A DNA stretch of 46,859 nucleotides from Chloroflexota bacterium (GTDB lineage Bacteria; Chloroflexota; Anaerolineae; B4-G1; SLSP01). Location: the NCBI GenBank assembly GCA_029555965.1, contig JAKQHY010000072.1, positions 1 to 46,859 of the forward strand. The letters are read 5' to 3'. The notes below the pieces were generated by a model. It worked only from the letters and a program-made list of their open reading frames with translations, ran no database searches and was not told the origin of the DNA. The stretch's first letter is position 1. Every line of letters starts with the position of its first letter. Below, one piece after another: positions 26,485 to 34,971 of the stretch. The position numbers were made by a program, and so were the translations under genes.

Positions 26485-27477
26485 ATGAAAAGTTCAAAAC
26501 TATGGTTAAAAGGTGTATCTCTGCTGACGCTCGCCATCTTTTTGGGTTTCTCTTTATCCCAACCGGGCCTGGCGCAAAATGAAACTGAGAAGTATTTCCC
26601 AGAAACGCATCATTGGGTTACCGGAGTTTTTTTAGAGTATTTTCTCAAACGCGGGGGGTTGGAGATCTTCGGGTATCCGATTAGCGAGCCGTTTATGGAT
26701 CAAGGGTTATTGGTGCAATACTTCCAAAAAGTGCGTATGGAGTGGCACCCCCAAAACCCCGACCCTTATAAGGTACAACTGGGGTTGTTAGGAGAAGAAC
26801 TAAAATATCGCCAATCGGGAATACCCGCGCCCTATCCGCAATCACGCCGCAAAATCTACTTCCCCGAAACCGAGCATACCCTGGCGTACGCCTTCCTGGA
26901 TTATTTTCGCACCCACGGCGGTTTGGACATTTTCGGATATCCTATTACCGAAATGCACTTTGAAGAGGGCAAGATCGTACAGTACTTTCAACGGGCTAAG
27001 ATGGAATGGCGGCCTGAAGACCCCGCCGCCACCATCCGCATAGGGGACTTGGGAACGATGTATGTCAATCTCTACCGGGATCGCATGCCGACCGAGGCTT
27101 TCCAGCCTATGACAGCAGAAGGGGATAAGCCAGGTCTGGAGCCAACCAGTACCCCCACCATCACGGCGGTCAGTGCCGTGGTTTCGCTGAAATATTGGGT
27201 GCTAGGCCAGAACCGGGTGCAAACGGTCTCGGTGTTGGTGACGGATAATTTTGGCACTCCGGTCAACGGCGCACAGGTCAACCTCCAGCTAGAGACGCCC
27301 GACGGGGAAAAACTTCCCGGCAACAGCCAGCCGTTGATCACCAATGAACGCGGTTTTGCGCAAACGGAGCTGCCCGTCAACTGGGAACGTTCTGGGACAC
27401 AGATCATTGTGAAGGCAAACGTGACTTACAACGGGCTGAGCACAATGGGACAAAACATCTTCTTGCTGTGGTTTTAG
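26485..27477 (+). CDS. Secreted protein with two FGYP/YFPET repeats and an Ig-like C-terminus
   Basis: 330 residues. The signal peptide is residues 1-30 (likely cut after GLA). Two repeats of about 69 residues (about 37-105 and 125-193) share YFPETxH, GGLxIFGYPIxE, VQYFQ, MEWxPxxP and a final LG. They resemble the LGFP-type repeats of cell-wall-associated actinobacterial proteins and are common in Chloroflexota exported proteins. A Thr/Pro linker (about 217-228) leads to a beta-sandwich Ig-like domain (about 230-328) with VNGAQVNLQLETPDG. No catalytic motif is present; cell-surface binding, perhaps to glycans, is the likely role. The ribosome-binding site is weak (AGGCGAG), but a good promoter lies upstream and homology starts at the signal peptide. 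Confidence 0.8.
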   Translation: MKSSKLWLKGVSLLTLAIFLGFSLSQPGLAQNETEKYFPETHHWVTGVFLEYFLKRGGLEIFGYPISEPFMDQGLLVQYFQKVRMEWHPQNPDPYKVQLGLLGEELKYRQSGIPAPYPQSRRKIYFPETEHTLAYAFLDYFRTHGGLDIFGYPITEMHFEEGKIVQYFQRAKMEWRPEDPAATIRIGDLGTMYVNLYRDRMPTEAFQPMTAEGDKPGLEPTSTPTITAVSAVVSLKYWVLGQNRVQTVSVLVTDNFGTPVNGAQVNLQLETPDGEKLPGNSQPLITNERGFAQTELPVNWERSGTQIIVKANVTYNGLSTMGQNIFLLWF

Positions 27478-27508
27478 CCAACCGGGAAATTGTTTCAGAC
27501 AACACAGA

Positions 27509-27531
27509 GCCGCGCGATTGACTCGCGCGGC
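27509..27531. terminator. Terminator after the FGYP-repeat gene
   Basis: Perfect 9-bp GC-rich stem, GCCGCGCGA with TCGCGCGGC, 5-nt loop, followed by TTTGCCTTTG on the plus strand. It lies between convergent genes and may serve both. Confidence 0.7.
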
Positions 27532-27554
27532 TTTGCCTTTGTCACCGGGAGAAA

Positions 27555-27734
27555 TCAGTCGTCTCGTTCCTTCGCATCTCCGCCCAATCCCAACCGGGTT
27601 TTGAGACGGGCAAACCAGGAACGCTTCGGCTCGGTAGGCTCGGTGTGGGCGCGGATGTTGCGCAAACGACCAATGACATGCCGTAGCTTTTGCATCTTGA
27701 CCACATTGTGTTCTTTAGTCTTCTCCTGTTCCAT
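27555..27734 (-). CDS. Small basic protein coupled to the response-regulator gene
   Basis: 59 residues starting MEQEKTKEHNVVKMQKLRHV, rich in Lys/Arg and without membrane segments. The N-terminal half is predicted helical and the middle contains TEPTEPKRSWFARLK. Its ATG lies 20 bases inside the 3' end of the response-regulator gene in another frame, with AGGAGAAAGAGACC as ribosome-binding site, so translation would be coupled. It is the last gene of the kinase-regulator operon. I do not recognise a family. The arrangement suggests an accessory of the signalling pair, for example a modulator or DNA/RNA-binding peptide, but that is inference. Confidence 0.62.
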   Translation of the reverse strand: MEQEKTKEHNVVKMQKLRHVIGRLRNIRAHTEPTEPKRSWFARLKTRLGLGGDAKERDD

Positions 27735-28563
27735 GGTCTCTTTCTCCTGCTAATTGTTTCTGAGCTTCTTCTGGCGATGAAGCAAACAAATATCCTACGC
27801 CGCGCACATTGAGGATGTACTGTGGATTTTCCGGGTCCGGTTCCAACTTCCGGCGCAATCGGCGGATATGCACACGCACAATGGAGCGTGCGCCCCAGGC
27901 GTCTGTTTCATAGCCCTGCGCACAGCGCACCAACTCCTGAGGGGTGCAGACTTGATCTACCCGGTTGACCAGACATTCCAACAGCCGGAACTCAGTGGGG
28001 GTGAGGTCTACCGTATGCCCTTGATACGTTACCACATGCTTGGCGCGATCAATGCGCACATCGCCTACCGTCAAGATAGTGTCATCCACAACCGGTTCTG
28101 GCGCTGCCTCGGTTACTCCGTCCGATGTCATCAACTCTTTAAGCGTGCGTTGGAGCTGCGATACCAGCGCTTTGCGATGGCGGCCGGCTTTAAGTTCGGA
28201 CAGTCCTTTGCGGACCGCCGCCAACACATCGTCTACGGGAGAAGGCTTGAGTAAAAAGTCAAACGCGCCTTTGCGCAACGCCTGCACCGCAGTTTCCAAG
28301 CTACCATAGCCGGTAATCAGGATGACGATGGTGTCGGCAGAAACGCGGCGGATCCCATCCAATACTTGCAGGCCATCAACACCGGGCAAGCGCAAATCGA
28401 GAATCGCCAAATCATACGGAGGGGCTTGCTGCCGCACCAACGTCAATGCCTCCTCACCGGAAGCCGCCAGCGTAACCTGATACCCCTCTAAACGCAGAAC
28501 TTCCCCCAAAGTGATGCGCTCGGCGGCCTCGTCATCTACCACTAAAATATGAATACTATCCAT
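27715..28563 (-). CDS. Response regulator with OmpR-type winged-helix output
   Basis: 282 residues. Receiver domain about 1-120 with acidic pair D10-D11, phosphoacceptor D56 (ILDLRLPG), ITGYG and the LLKPSP lysine. A linker of about 45 residues includes a helical QLQRTLKEL stretch. The winged-helix DNA-binding domain is about 165-265 (LTPTEFRLLECL, SIVRVHIRRLRRKLEPDP, VRGVGYLF). The receiver looks more like NtrC-class receivers (GSLETAVQALRKGAFDFLLKP), so the protein is a receiver-class mix often seen in Chloroflexota. The ATG shares one base with the kinase stop (TAATG), so translation is coupled. Target genes are unknown. Confidence 0.92.
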   Translation of the reverse strand: MDSIHILVVDDEAAERITLGEVLRLEGYQVTLAASGEEALTLVRQQAPPYDLAILDLRLPGVDGLQVLDGIRRVSADTIVILITGYGSLETAVQALRKGAFDFLLKPSPVDDVLAAVRKGLSELKAGRHRKALVSQLQRTLKELMTSDGVTEAAPEPVVDDTILTVGDVRIDRAKHVVTYQGHTVDLTPTEFRLLECLVNRVDQVCTPQELVRCAQGYETDAWGARSIVRVHIRRLRRKLEPDPENPQYILNVRGVGYLFASSPEEAQKQLAGERDHGTGED

Positions 28564-30185
28564 TAGCCCTCCTCGTTATATTGAGGTAATCGCACAATAA
28601 AAGTCGTGCCCCCCCCTGGTGGACTCTCCACTTCTATCATGCCACTATGACGCTCCACAATCCCGTAACTGATCGCCAGCCCCAGGCCGGTGCCGGTGGA
28701 TTTTGAGGTATGGAAAGGTTCAAACAGATGCTCGCGGATTTCGGGCGAGATGCCGGGACCGCTATCGCGAAAGGCCACCACCACTTGCTTGCGTTCAGCA
28801 TGGCCGGCCGTCCCGATCCACAAAGCCCCACCCTCCGGCATAGCCTCAATCGCATTGATAATAATGTTCAGAAACACCTGCGTCAACTGATTGGCAGCGC
28901 CGCGCACCGAAGGCAGATCGGGCGCCAAGCGGGAGACCACTTCGATTTTGGCTTGCTGGAGGCGCTTCCCGGCAATCGCCAGCGCGTCTTCCAAGGGGCG
29001 GTTGACGTTGAGTGGCTGCATCGCCGACGACGGACGGTAGAAATCCAACATCCGCCGCACGATTTGCACCAGGCGGGTGACCTCTTTTTGCGCCATCTCC
29101 AGGAAACGCCGCCGCTGCTCATCGTCCAGATTGGGATGTAAAACCAGATGCATACTGTTTTGGATGGCCTGGAGGGGATTGTTGATCTCGTGCGCCAGCG
29201 ACGCCGCCAGCCGCCCGACGGCAGCCATTTTCTCCGATTGGATCAACTGGTTCTGCGAGCGCTCCACCTCGGCCGCATAGGATTCAAGTTCCTGAAACAG
29301 CCGCGCGTTTTCCACCGCCGCAGCGACCGTGGCCGCGATATGCTCCATCAACTCAATGGTCTCCGCAATCAACACATCTGGCTGCGCCAGGACAATCAGG
29401 GCGCCCACTGCCTGGTCGCGTTTCAGCAAAGGGACGCACAGAATATCGAGGGTAGCGATCCCCAGGGCCTCATTCCACAGACTGTCCGTAGCGCCACGAC
29501 GCAGAACCGAATGACGTTGGGTAAGCACTTCACTGAAGGTGACATCGTCATCGGGGACCACGCGCCCTTGCAGCCAGACGCCCCCAGGGGAACGGGCGGT
29601 GCGGATAACCCAGGATTGGGACTCTTCGTCATTCAATACCAGCGCCAGTGCATCGCCGGCCACCAGCCGGCCCAGCCCCTCCAGGGCAGTCATCAACACC
29701 TCATCCAGATTTAAGCTGGAAGAAACCATGCGGTTGATCTCATCCAGCGCGGCTAGTTCCTGGTTGCGGCGTCGCAGCATTTGTTCGGTGTGGCGAATCC
29801 GCAACACCACGCCAATACGGGCCAATAACTCTTGCGGATCAAAGGGTTTGATGATGTAATCATCGGCGCCCATTTGCAGGCCGCGCGCCTTCGCCATTAC
29901 GGAATCTAACCCGGTGATGAGAATAACAGGGGTCTGCATCAGGAGTGGATCGGCCTTCATTCGCCCCAGGATGCGGAAGCCATCCTCACCGGGCATCATC
30001 ACGTCCAGCAATACCACATCTACCGAATGGCCGCGTTCGGCCTCCTCATAAAGCAGCGACAGGGCTTTTTCCCCGTCCGTTGCCACGAGCATCTGGCAGG
30101 CGATCAGTTGCAAGACCTCATGGACGAGGTCTACCATCTCAACATCGTCATCAACGACGAGGACGCGCGGCTGTGGTTCAGGCAT
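28563..30185 (-). CDS. Receiver-GAF-histidine kinase
   Basis: 540 residues, soluble. Residues about 5-125 form an N-terminal receiver with D61 (LLDVMMPG) and the IIKPF lysine. Residues about 145-300 are a GAF sensor. Residues about 320-390 are HisKA with the phospho-acceptor His332 (SLAHEINNPLQ). Residues about 420-535 are HATPase_c with NIIINAIEAMPEGG and two glycine boxes. The internal receiver suggests that the kinase is itself a target in a phosphorelay. No membrane helix is present, so the signal is cytoplasmic. The ATG at 30185 has no Shine-Dalgarno of its own; a 12-codon leader ORF with a good one overlaps it. TATAAT lies upstream at 30236-30241. Confidence 0.92.
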   Translation of the reverse strand: MPEPQPRVLVVDDDVEMVDLVHEVLQLIACQMLVATDGEKALSLLYEEAERGHSVDVVLLDVMMPGEDGFRILGRMKADPLLMQTPVILITGLDSVMAKARGLQMGADDYIIKPFDPQELLARIGVVLRIRHTEQMLRRRNQELAALDEINRMVSSSLNLDEVLMTALEGLGRLVAGDALALVLNDEESQSWVIRTARSPGGVWLQGRVVPDDDVTFSEVLTQRHSVLRRGATDSLWNEALGIATLDILCVPLLKRDQAVGALIVLAQPDVLIAETIELMEHIAATVAAAVENARLFQELESYAAEVERSQNQLIQSEKMAAVGRLAASLAHEINNPLQAIQNSMHLVLHPNLDDEQRRRFLEMAQKEVTRLVQIVRRMLDFYRPSSAMQPLNVNRPLEDALAIAGKRLQQAKIEVVSRLAPDLPSVRGAANQLTQVFLNIIINAIEAMPEGGALWIGTAGHAERKQVVVAFRDSGPGISPEIREHLFEPFHTSKSTGTGLGLAISYGIVERHSGMIEVESPPGGGTTFIVRLPQYNEEG

Positions 30186-30216
30186 CGGGTTTTAGGGGCG
30201 GATATTCTGTTTGCAT
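30178..30216 (-). CDS. 12-codon leader ORF overlapping the kinase start
   Basis: Encodes MQTEYPPLKPDA. AGGAGT lies 6 bases before its ATG. Its stop TGA overlaps the kinase start region (ATGCCTGA), in a different frame from the kinase. As the kinase lacks its own ribosome-binding site, ribosomes that finish this peptide probably re-initiate on the kinase. The Pro-Pro pair could slow ribosomes. Confidence 0.6.
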   Translation of the reverse strand: MQTEYPPLKPDA

Positions 30217-30235
30217 ACGCCTACTCCTGAGTTAG

Positions 30236-30241
30236 ATTATA
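30236..30241 (-). promoter_or_regulatory. -10 element of the signalling operon
   Basis: TATAAT on the minus strand, about 20 bases before the leader ORF. No clear -35 lies at 17 bp, so an activator may be needed. Confidence 0.5.
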
Positions 30242-30282
30242 GCGTGTTTTGCAAGATTGGTGAAATAAGAGCGCGTAAACTT

Positions 30283-30318
30283 CAAACACAAAAGGGCAGA
30301 GTATCTCCTCCGCCCTTT
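30283..30318 (-). terminator. Terminator of the first ABC operon
   Basis: An AAAGGGC/GCCCTTT stem (30291-30318) with inner GAG/CTC pairs is followed on the minus strand by TTTTGTGTTT. It lies about 55 bp after the last ATPase gene. Confidence 0.65.
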
Positions 30319-30373
30319 CCACGAGCGCGCCAGACAATGTCGCTGTGATTAGCGCCGCAACTAAGCGCGCCGT

Positions 30374-31402
30374 CTATCCGGCCTCGCGCTCAACCTGCCA
30401 GCAAGCCACAAAGTGCGCATTCCCATAGTTCTTGAAAGGCGGCATTTCGCGGTTACACAAGTCCGGGATGGCATACCGACAACGAGGGTGGAAATGACAA
30501 CCAGCCGGCGGATTGATCGGGCTAGGAACATCGCCGGCCAGGATGATGCGGTCGCGCGAGCCGGCTTTCTTCGGGTCGGGAACGGGGATGGCGGAAATCA
30601 AGGCGCGGGTGTAAGGATGCAACGGCTCCTCGAAAATCTGCCGGCGACCGGCCAGTTCGACCAGCGAGCCTAAGTACATCACGGCAACGCGGCTGCTGAT
30701 GTGTTCCACCACACTGAGGTTGTGTGCGATGAAGAGATAGGTCAACCCTAATTGCGCCTGCAAATCCATCAGAAGGTTCAACACCTGCGCCTGGACAGAC
30801 ACATCCAGTGCAGAAACTGGCTCGTCCGCGATGATGAATTTAGGTTCAAGGGCCAACGCACGCGCAATCCCGATTCGCTGACGCTGACCGCCGGAGAATT
30901 CGTGCGGGTAGCGCCTGGCGTGAAATTCTTCCAGATTGACCATCCGCAGCAGGTGGATAGCTCTTTCCCACCGTTCCTGGGGCGAGCCAACGTGATGGAC
31001 GGCCAGTCCTTCCATAATGCTTTCACCCACAGGCATGCGCGGGTCAAGCGAAGAATACGGATCCTGAAAGACAATTTGGATTTCCCGGCGCAATGACTTT
31101 AGCGCGGCGCCACGCAGGCCAAAGACATCCTGACCTTCAAAATAGACGTGACCACTGGTATGCGGGACCAGGCGCAACAAAGTCCGGCCAACGGTGGTCT
31201 TGCCACAGCCGGATTCTCCGACAAGGCCCAACGTCTCGCCCCGCTTGATCGTAAAACTGACGCCATCCACAGCTTTCACGTGCGCGTGGACGCGCTGAAG
31301 CAGGCCGCTGCGGATGGGGAAATACTTGACCAGGTCTTGCACCACAATGATATCGTCATTTTGCACCGAAGAAGGTATGGATGGAGCTTGTACAGTGGTC
31401 AT
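30374..31402 (-). CDS. Oligopeptide-type ABC transporter ATPase (DppF/OppF class), set 1
   Basis: 342 residues. Walker [11 protein letters not shown]-loop [12 protein letters not shown], signature LSGGQ-type [15 protein letters not shown], Walker [14 protein letters not shown]-loop IAHNLS, and the C-terminal oligopeptide-transporter extension with CHFHPRC, whose cysteines may bind an iron-sulphur cluster or metal. It drives import of peptides or small oligomers together with a DppD-type partner. It starts 3 bp after the preceding ATPase stop, with GGGAGG as ribosome-binding site, and ends the operon. No permease gene is present in this operon. Confidence 0.93.
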   Translation of the reverse strand: MTTVQAPSIPSSVQNDDIIVVQDLVKYFPIRSGLLQRVHAHVKAVDGVSFTIKRGETLGLVGESGCGKTTVGRTLLRLVPHTSGHVYFEGQDVFGLRGAALKSLRREIQIVFQDPYSSLDPRMPVGESIMEGLAVHHVGSPQERWERAIHLLRMVNLEEFHARRYPHEFSGGQRQRIGIARALALEPKFIIADEPVSALDVSVQAQVLNLLMDLQAQLGLTYLFIAHNLSVVEHISSRVAVMYLGSLVELAGRRQIFEEPLHPYTRALISAIPVPDPKKAGSRDRIILAGDVPSPINPPAGCHFHPRCRYAIPDLCNREMPPFKNYGNAHFVACWQVEREAG

Positions 31403-31405
31403 AGG

Positions 31406-32413
31406 CTAGGACCTCCCGGCTTCTGCATGGAGCCAACAGCGCACCTTGTGCCCCGGTTGATAATCCAGCAACGGAGGTTCTTCAATCATACACTGATGCA
31501 AGTGCTGGTCAACTCGCGCCATACAGCGCGGCGCAAATTTGCAGCCCGGCGGCAGATCGATCAAGTTGGGCACCGCACCGGGGATGGTATCCAGGCGCTC
31601 CTTGACCACGCCCATAATGGGGATGGAGGAGAGCAGTCCCCGTGTATAAGGATGCAACGGCATCTCGAACAGGGTCTGCACGTCAGCCTGTTCGACCACG
31701 CGCCCGGCATACATCACCGAAACCCGCGAGGCCATCTCGGCCACCACGCCCATATCGTGCGTGATTAAGATGATGGAGGCCCCGATCTTTTTCTGCAAAT
31801 CACGCATCAAATCCAAAATTTGCGCCTGGATGGTCACATCGAGGGCGGTAGTTGGCTCATCGGCGATCAGTAATTCCGGCTCACAGGCCAACGCCATTGC
31901 AATCATAACCCGCTGCGCCATCCCGCCCGAAAGCTCATGGGGGAACGCCTGAACGCGCTTTTCCGGCTCCGGGATCCCCACGGTGCGCAGGAGGGATACG
32001 GCTTTTTCCCAGCCAGTCTGTTTATCGGAACCTCGATGGATTTCTAAAACCTCGGCAATCTGATCGCCCACCCGGAATACCGGATTCAAACAAGAGGTAG
32101 GCTGTTGAAAGATCATTGAAATGCGGTCGCCGCGCATCAAGCGCATCTCCGACTCAGGCAGCTTGAGCAAGTCCTGCTGATTAAACCAGACCTGTCCATC
32201 CACAATCTTGCCGGGGCTGCCGACCAATTGCATAATGGAGAACGACGTAACACTCTTACCACAACCGGATTCGCCCACCAATGCCACAATCTCGCCGCGC
32301 TGCACGTCAAAGTCCACGCCATCCACGGCTTTGACGACGCCAGCTTCCGTGTAGAAGTAGGTTTTCAGGCCATGGACTTCAAGGATTTTGTCATCCGTTC
32401 TTACGGTTTCCAC
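31406..32413 (-). CDS. Oligopeptide-type ABC transporter ATPase (DppD/OppD class), set 1
   Basis: 335 residues. Walker [11 protein letters not shown]-loop [11 protein letters not shown], signature [15 protein letters not shown], Walker [19 protein letters not shown], and a C-terminal CKFAPRC cluster region. The start is GTG at 32413, preceded by AAGGGGG; homology begins nearby. It is the partner of the ATPase gene 3 bp downstream and follows a binding-protein gene across a repeat-filled 193-bp gap. Confidence 0.92.
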   Translation of the reverse strand: METVRTDDKILEVHGLKTYFYTEAGVVKAVDGVDFDVQRGEIVALVGESGCGKSVTSFSIMQLVGSPGKIVDGQVWFNQQDLLKLPESEMRLMRGDRISMIFQQPTSCLNPVFRVGDQIAEVLEIHRGSDKQTGWEKAVSLLRTVGIPEPEKRVQAFPHELSGGMAQRVMIAMALACEPELLIADEPTTALDVTIQAQILDLMRDLQKKIGASIILITHDMGVVAEMASRVSVMYAGRVVEQADVQTLFEMPLHPYTRGLLSSIPIMGVVKERLDTIPGAVPNLIDLPPGCKFAPRCMARVDQHLHQCMIEEPPLLDYQPGHKVRCWLHAEAGRS

Positions 32414-32435
32414 TTATGGCCCCCTTAAAAATAGT

Positions 32436-32498
32436 GATTGGGGATTGGGGATAAGGGATTTGGACAGTCCAATCCCTCATCCCCAATCCCTAATCCCT
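32436..32498. repeat. Inverted heptamer array forming a long hairpin
   Basis: Nine heptamers in unbroken phase: GATTGGG twice, GATAAGG, GATTTGG, ACAGTCC, AATCCCT, CATCCCC, AATCCCT twice. The two halves are complementary and pair with few mismatches around GGACAGTCC. Located between the binding-protein gene and its ATPases, it may set differential expression. The AATCCCC unit matches the CCCCAAT array at 105-139. The remainder of the gap holds GAGGAATTCCTC (32542-32553) and two CGCTGATAC copies. Confidence 0.85.
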
Positions 32499-32606
32499 GC
32501 GGCGACAGCTTCATCCAACCGCTGATACGTGCCAGCCGTTAATGAGGAATTCCTCTAAAAAGGGATGGCAGCGCTGATACACGCTACCACACAATCGGCA
32601 TCATCG

Positions 32607-34547
32607 TTACGGGATATCAAATGCTTCAATGTTCCATATCGCGGAATCTTCCGTCGCGTCCATAACAAACCCTTCGACTTCCGGACGCAGCGCCGCAAAC
32701 CGGAGGTACATGAAAAGGGGAACCGCCGGTAGTTGTTCGGAGAAAATGCGCTGGGCCGCCTGCTGCCCTTCGACATAATCGGCAGCGCCAGGCAGGGCGC
32801 CAAGCGCACGCGCACAGGCCGCATCAAACTCGGCGTCGGCGAAGCCTGAGATATTTTGGCCGGTCCAACGGTTCCCGGCGGTAGGGATTGCGCTGCTCAG
32901 ATAACGGCTACAAGCCGCTTCTGTGTTGCTCATAAAAGAGCTGACATCAAAACGCCGGCCAAACAACGGGCCATCGGGACCATTAGCGAGGTACTGGCCC
33001 GTCGGAATATTCTCCAGGTTCACCAGGAACCCACAACCGGTCAGATTCTGCTGCAAAACTTGCATATATTGGGCGCGCAGTGCGTCGGCGGTACTCAGCC
33101 AGGTGAACTCAAGCCGGGTTCCGTTAGGGATGCCATCAATGCCTTTGGCCTCACGCACCCCATCGCCATCGGAATCCACCCAGCCCATTTCTTCTAACAA
33201 AGCCTGACCCTTTTCGGGGGCATAGGCATATTCAGTCAAACCCTCGGCCTCATAATAAGGGTGTTCCGGTGGGAGATAAGAATTGAGGACAGCGGAGCGC
33301 CCATACAACACCGTATCCACCACAGACTGACGGTCGAGGCAGTAGGCAAATGCCTGACGCATGCGCACATCACCGAAAAAGTCCGGGCGGTCGTAATCAG
33401 AGGCGGAAACAATCCCAAAATCTATATGCTCCCAAGTGGTAGTGGTAGTCACAGCGAGTTTGAGCACACTTTCTTGCTCAAGTTTGAGCAGCAAAGGGGT
33501 CTGGTCTTCCGAAAGGGCATCCTGAGTAACAATATCACATTCCCCAGAAATCAACTGCGCCAGGGCGGAGTTCGGATCGGAGACGAAACGAAAGACTACC
33601 GTGTCCACGTAGGGCAATCCCTCGGCAGCGCGGTAATAGAGAGGGTTTTTCTCAACCGTGATATGGTCGCCTGACACCCACTCCTTGATCACGAAGGGGC
33701 CCCAGCCAATGGGCATACGGGAAGATTCTTCCGCCTCCAGAAGGTCGGCGGCGCCATACCCCAACTGCTCTTGCCAGAGATGGCGGGGCAGAGGCGGCCA
33801 AAAGTTGGTGAAGTAAGTAGCGTCAATATAACCCGGCAGCCCGACCCACACCGTGGTCTGGTCCCCCAGGGTTTCGTAGGAGGCCGTGCGATCGATAGTG
33901 AACTTGCTCACCGGTGTGGCTGGGTCGGAGGCCAGTTCGAAAGCGTAGACAGAATCATCCACCCGTAAAGGGGTGTCGTCGGCCCACTTAAGATCACTGC
34001 GCAATTTGAAGGTCACAAACATCTGATCCATTTCCATCGGGGCGCCAGTGAACTTGACGGCGCACTCCGTCGCGCGGCAATCATGGGGGCGCACCATCAT
34101 ACCCTCAGTCAATTCCACGGGATCGCCCGCGTCATTGACGACGATGTCGCCGGCCTGCACAGTGACGGTGTTGATGATTGCATCGCCATCTTCGAGACTT
34201 GGCAGTTTTTCTAGGAGGACGGCCTGGTGACGATAGGTACGGTTATCAATCGGCCCATCGTACACCGCGTGTAGAATATGCCGCGCGGCCAGTGTATCAC
34301 TGCCATACCAATACAACGTATCCGGTTCCTGGCCCTGGCAAATCACAAGGGTTTTAAGGCCATCGGCAGGCGATTCCTGCGGCTTTTCAACGACTTTCTC
34401 AACAACCTTCTCGACGATTTTTTCAACAGTGGTTTCAACTACAACGGTTTCGATAATTCTTTCTGGAGTAGGGGCTGTACAGGCGAGCAAGATCATGCTT
34501 AGCAGCACCATTGCCCCAAACGCAGTCAATAACTTCGTATGTAACAT
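32607..34547 (-). CDS. Lipoprotein substrate-binding protein, peptide-type (SBP_bac_5), set 1
   Basis: 646 residues. The signal peptide ends in a lipobox (LLAC, Cys23), so the protein is tethered to the membrane. A VEKxVEK linker (about 32-55) follows, typical of Chloroflexota. The mature protein has the family's canonical order: FKLRSDLKWADDTPL early, then RMRQAFAYCLDRQSVVD and YAPEKGQALLEEMGW. Binds peptides or oligomers for import. AAGGAAGAG precedes the ATG. A promoter (TTGACT-N16-TAAAAT) lies upstream. It is followed by two ATPase genes, and the permeases must come from elsewhere, perhaps from set 2 upstream. Confidence 0.93.
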   Translation of the reverse strand: MLHTKLLTAFGAMVLLSMILLACTAPTPERIIETVVVETTVEKIVEKVVEKVVEKPQESPADGLKTLVICQGQEPDTLYWYGSDTLAARHILHAVYDGPIDNRTYRHQAVLLEKLPSLEDGDAIINTVTVQAGDIVVNDAGDPVELTEGMMVRPHDCRATECAVKFTGAPMEMDQMFVTFKLRSDLKWADDTPLRVDDSVYAFELASDPATPVSKFTIDRTASYETLGDQTTVWVGLPGYIDATYFTNFWPPLPRHLWQEQLGYGAADLLEAEESSRMPIGWGPFVIKEWVSGDHITVEKNPLYYRAAEGLPYVDTVVFRFVSDPNSALAQLISGECDIVTQDALSEDQTPLLLKLEQESVLKLAVTTTTTWEHIDFGIVSASDYDRPDFFGDVRMRQAFAYCLDRQSVVDTVLYGRSAVLNSYLPPEHPYYEAEGLTEYAYAPEKGQALLEEMGWVDSDGDGVREAKGIDGIPNGTRLEFTWLSTADALRAQYMQVLQQNLTGCGFLVNLENIPTGQYLANGPDGPLFGRRFDVSSFMSNTEAACSRYLSSAIPTAGNRWTGQNISGFADAEFDAACARALGALPGAADYVEGQQAAQRIFSEQLPAVPLFMYLRFAALRPEVEGFVMDATEDSAIWNIEAFDIP

Positions 34548-34622
34548 CTGTCTCTTCCTTGCCGAATGGAGGCCACGTTAAAAATCAGTTTCCCGAACGC
34601 AAAAAACGCGCGAATACGCCAC

Positions 34623-34650
34623 ATTTTAAGAATAAAAACCGAAAAGTCAA
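34623..34650 (-). promoter_or_regulatory. Promoter of binding-protein gene, set 1
   Basis: On the minus strand: TTGACT (34645-34650), 16 bp, TAAAAT (34623-34628), about 75 bp before the ATG at 34547. Confidence 0.6.
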
Positions 34651-34711
34651 GGTTAATCTTCCTTATCTGTATCCATGATCAGCATATTCAAACACACGCC
34701 CATAGTGCAAA

Positions 34712-34751
34712 CCACCGCCCCGCAGCGGTCAAGCTGATTACGGGGCGGTGG
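34712..34751 (-). terminator. Terminator hairpin of the set 2 ABC operon
   Basis: An 11-bp perfect stem, CCACCGCCCCG with CGGGGCGGTGG, 18-nt loop, about 20 bp after the small membrane-protein gene on the minus strand. Only a short T-run (TTT) follows. Confidence 0.6.
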
Positions 34752-34770
34752 GGTAAGTTGGAAATGGGGG

Positions 34771-34971
34771 CTACTTGCGATGGATACGGCCATATAAAAC
34801 AGCGCCGATCATTCCCAGGATCATGCCGGAAAATGAGGCAGCATAGGCCAGAAAATTCAAGAAGAATGTCGAGGTGAGAACCCGCAACACCATCAACAGT
34901 GGAAGTAGCAGGCCCAACAGCAAAAGCAAAAATCCTGCCAGAAGTAGTTTCCACGGCTGCATTGTGTTCAT
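34771..34971 (-). CDS. Small two-helix membrane protein at the end of the ABC operon
   Basis: 66 residues starting MNTMQPWK. Two hydrophobic segments (about 8-30 and 38-58, the second Gly/Ala-rich) and a basic C-terminus (YGRIHRK). Its ATG shares a base with the stop of the preceding ATPase gene (TAATG), so it is translationally coupled to the transporter. I recognise no family. Location suggests an accessory or assembly factor of the transporter. Confidence 0.7.
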   Translation of the reverse strand: MNTMQPWKLLLAGFLLLLLGLLLPLLMVLRVLTSTFFLNFLAYAASFSGMILGMIGAVLYGRIHRK

